From the NCBI RefSeq assembly GCF_030272615.1, contig NC_081410.1:260700437-260760436 (forward strand): a DNA stretch of 60,000 nt. Reading direction: 5' to 3'. The position numbers were made by a program, and so were the translations under genes. The DNA comes from Cryptomeria japonica (taxonomy: Eukaryota; Streptophyta; Pinopsida; Cupressales; Cupressaceae). Of this stretch, positions 58,330-60,000 are shown in pieces (position 1 is the stretch's first letter; each line of letters begins with the position of its first letter). The notes beneath the pieces are model-generated. The model was not told the DNA's origin and did not search any database. It worked only from the letters and a program-made list of their open reading frames with translations.

Positions 58330-59030
58330 AGCCTCCTCCGCAATAATTTCATCTCTACGAGGTTCGCATTCCTAAACTATATATTTGCAAAGGCCCCTCC
58401 TACGAACAAGCTTTGTTGGCTTGACGTTGACATCATATTCTAGGATCTTGGTGATCCAATTTGCCCTTTTTTAGTGATGTCACCCTCCATAATGTATTCC
58501 TACACCGCAGGATGATCTACATACACTGTAGTTTAATTACAGGCAATAAAATGCCTAAACTTTTTCAATCCTTTCACTGCAGCCAAGGCTTGTTTTTCAA
58601 CTAGTTGTATTTGGCCTCATACTCTTTGAGAGTCTTTGAATGGAACGCTATGGGATGTTCACCCCCTTTTTCAGCATTTTTCTGGGCTAGGACCATGGCA
58701 ATGCTATACTGTCCAGAGAACACATACATTATGAAGTCCTTTGACATGTTTGGGTTGGACAACATAGGGGATGAATAGATAGCATCTTTGATTCTATCAA
58801 AGGCTCTTTGGCTTCAAGAGTTCATTTAAAATGTATATCCTTTTTTAGCATTAGGGTGATGGGTCTTATAATTCTAGCAAAGTCCGAAATGAAACGACTA
58901 ACAAACTTGACTTTACCTAGAAAAGATTGGACTCCCTTTTTGTTGACTAGAAGGGGGAGGTCTTTGATGGCTTTGACTCTATCTGGGTCAATGGAAACAC
59001 CTTCTTTTGATACTATATGCCCAAGTAACT
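58330..59030 (-). pseudogene. Tat-like RNase H region, heavily decayed
   Basis: Linking RT to integrase. Recognisable scraps across frames include VKAIKDLPLLVNKKGVQSFL, RHFIACN.TTVYVDHPAV.EY and EGDITKKGQIG. Several frameshifts and stops; length fits a Gypsy RNase H plus spacer. Confidence 0.55.
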
Positions 59031-59034
59031 TTCC

Positions 59035-60000
59035 CTAAGGGACACCAAAGATGCACTTCCTTGGGTTTAGGGAAATCCCAAATTCAAGACATTTTTGGAA
59101 CACTAGCTCGAGATGGTCAAAATGATCCTCTCGATGTTTTGAAAATACAATCAGATCATCTAAGTATATCAAAATGATCCTGTTAATGAGTTCTTTGAAA
59201 GCCAAATCCATGGCCCTTTGAAAAGTTGCTCCAGCATTTGACAACTCAAAAGGCATTTTCTGGTATGCGAACATCCCCTATTTGGTGGTACACGTTGTCT
59301 TGTGTTGGTCTTCTGGTTTTACCAATACCTCATTGTACCCCAAGAAACCATTGAGCATCGAGAAGATTTCCGACGCCGCCATCATGCTTAGTAATTGCTC
59401 CATTAACGGCAAAGGATAGTGGTCTTTGAGAGATGCCTGATTCTGATCTCGAAAGTCTACACAAAGCCGGATATCTCCATCCTTTTTTCTTACAAGCACT
59501 AGGTTTGATACCCATTTGCTATATTTTATGGGGTAGACGATCCTTGATTCGATCAGCTTCTTCAGCTCCTGAGCCATGAGAGACTTGATTTTTGGGTTGA
59601 CCGGTCTTTGCTTCTGTCAAATTGGCTTAGCTTCATCCACAAGCTCAATGGTATGGTGGATGATGTTAGGATCATATCCTTTTAAATCAACATAAGACCA
59701 AGCCAAGACACCTTCATATTCATTGTAGTATTGTGCCAATCTCTTTCAGTCTTCAAGGGAAACACTTTTTCCTACCTTGAGAACTCTCCCACTTCCAACT
59801 GACATTTTGGCATAGTCCCCTTTGCTGGCTGTGAGCTTCCTCTTATCATTTTTAGTGTCATCATGATCAAACAGGTTCTCCAGAGTGATCAAACCATTGG
59901 GAATCTTGTTGGATTTCAGCTGGATGATCTGACCTTCGTAGGCTTCTTTTACCTTAGGTTGCAGCTGATATGCAAATCCTCCTAAGTTTTGGATGAATAA
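59035..60000 (-). pseudogene. Tat-like reverse transcriptase (enters from beyond the window)
   Basis: Reading inward from the window end: protease-RT linker (EGVLAWSYVDLKGYDPNIIH), QKQRPVNPKIKSLMAQELKK, KYSKWVSNLVLVRKKDGDIR, LCVDFRDQNQASLKDHYPLP, FAYQKMPFELSNAGATFQRA, and the catalytic box LIYLDDLIVFSKHRED with both Asp intact. Then LNPRKCIFGVP.GKLLGH. Stops near 59275, 59035 and 59617. Gypsy type by YLDD and by its order before integrase. Confidence 0.9.

Larger units (their letters stand above)
51452..60000 (-). mobile_element. Tat-like Ty3/Gypsy element (3' part; 5' part beyond window)
   Basis: Minus-strand order RT, RNase H, integrase, then an antisense gene, then a sense accessory gene. 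Integrase wording (QWGLDFIGMINPPSSAG, WILTTTDYFTKWSEVVPL) is that of the Tat (Ogre/Retand) branch, which lacks a chromodomain and is known for extra reading frames between integrase and the 3' LTR. LTRs were not delimited. Confidence 0.75.

Noticed and set aside
1-60000. Host protein-coding, rRNA, tRNA or organelle-derived genes
   Set aside because: Nothing on either strand resembled one. All recognisable coding belongs to transposable elements or PMD genes.

Overview
This 60 kb window looks like intergenic heterochromatin from a very large, repeat-rich plant genome. A gymnosperm (conifer-like) is my best guess, from the style of its old, nested LTR retrotransposons and plant-mobile-domain (PMD) genes; the species cannot be fixed from the sequence. 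I see no ordinary host gene, tRNA, rRNA or CRISPR array. Nearly everything recognisable is a decayed transposable element or sequence carried by one.

Layout. 1-6129: a tandem LTR-internal-LTR-internal-LTR array of a short non-autonomous Copia-like element carrying only an accessory coiled-coil reading frame. It is inserted in the integrase tail of a minus-strand Ty3/Gypsy element (6130-9734) that has lost most of RT/RNase H and the integrase core. 9735-11670: AT-rich, no genes seen. 11671-27973: a three-level nest. An old accessory gene and LTR-like sequence (C) is split by element A (13415-27510, TSD ctttg), whose gag is split by autonomous-type Copia element B (14839-22039, TSD ataat). A has gag and a large accessory gene but no pol. 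28179-31262: AT-rich hairpins, a TATA promoter and a two-exon decayed PMD gene. 31263-36760: low-complexity and short-repeat DNA with palindromes and a Gypsy integrase scrap. 36760-50340: a second PMD gene split by a foldback-like block of 148-bp tandem repeats in two inverted arms; the left arm is split again by minus-strand Copia element E (37236-44199, TSD tggag). 51452-60000: a minus-strand Tat-like Gypsy element with RT, RNase H and integrase, followed by two accessory reading frames, one antisense to pol with its own TATA box and one sense with a long coiled coil.

How it fits together. The insertion order can be read from split reading frames and target-site duplications: C before A before B; PMD gene before foldback block before E; Gypsy before the tandem Copia array. 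Element B has eleven in-frame stops and all are TAG or TAA, as expected if methylated CAG or CAA codons deaminated. The most unusual items are the inverted 148-bp satellite block inside a PMD gene, the antisense gene of the Tat-like element, the predicted spliced PMD gene, and the number of LTR families that carry non-gag/pol accessory coding regions.
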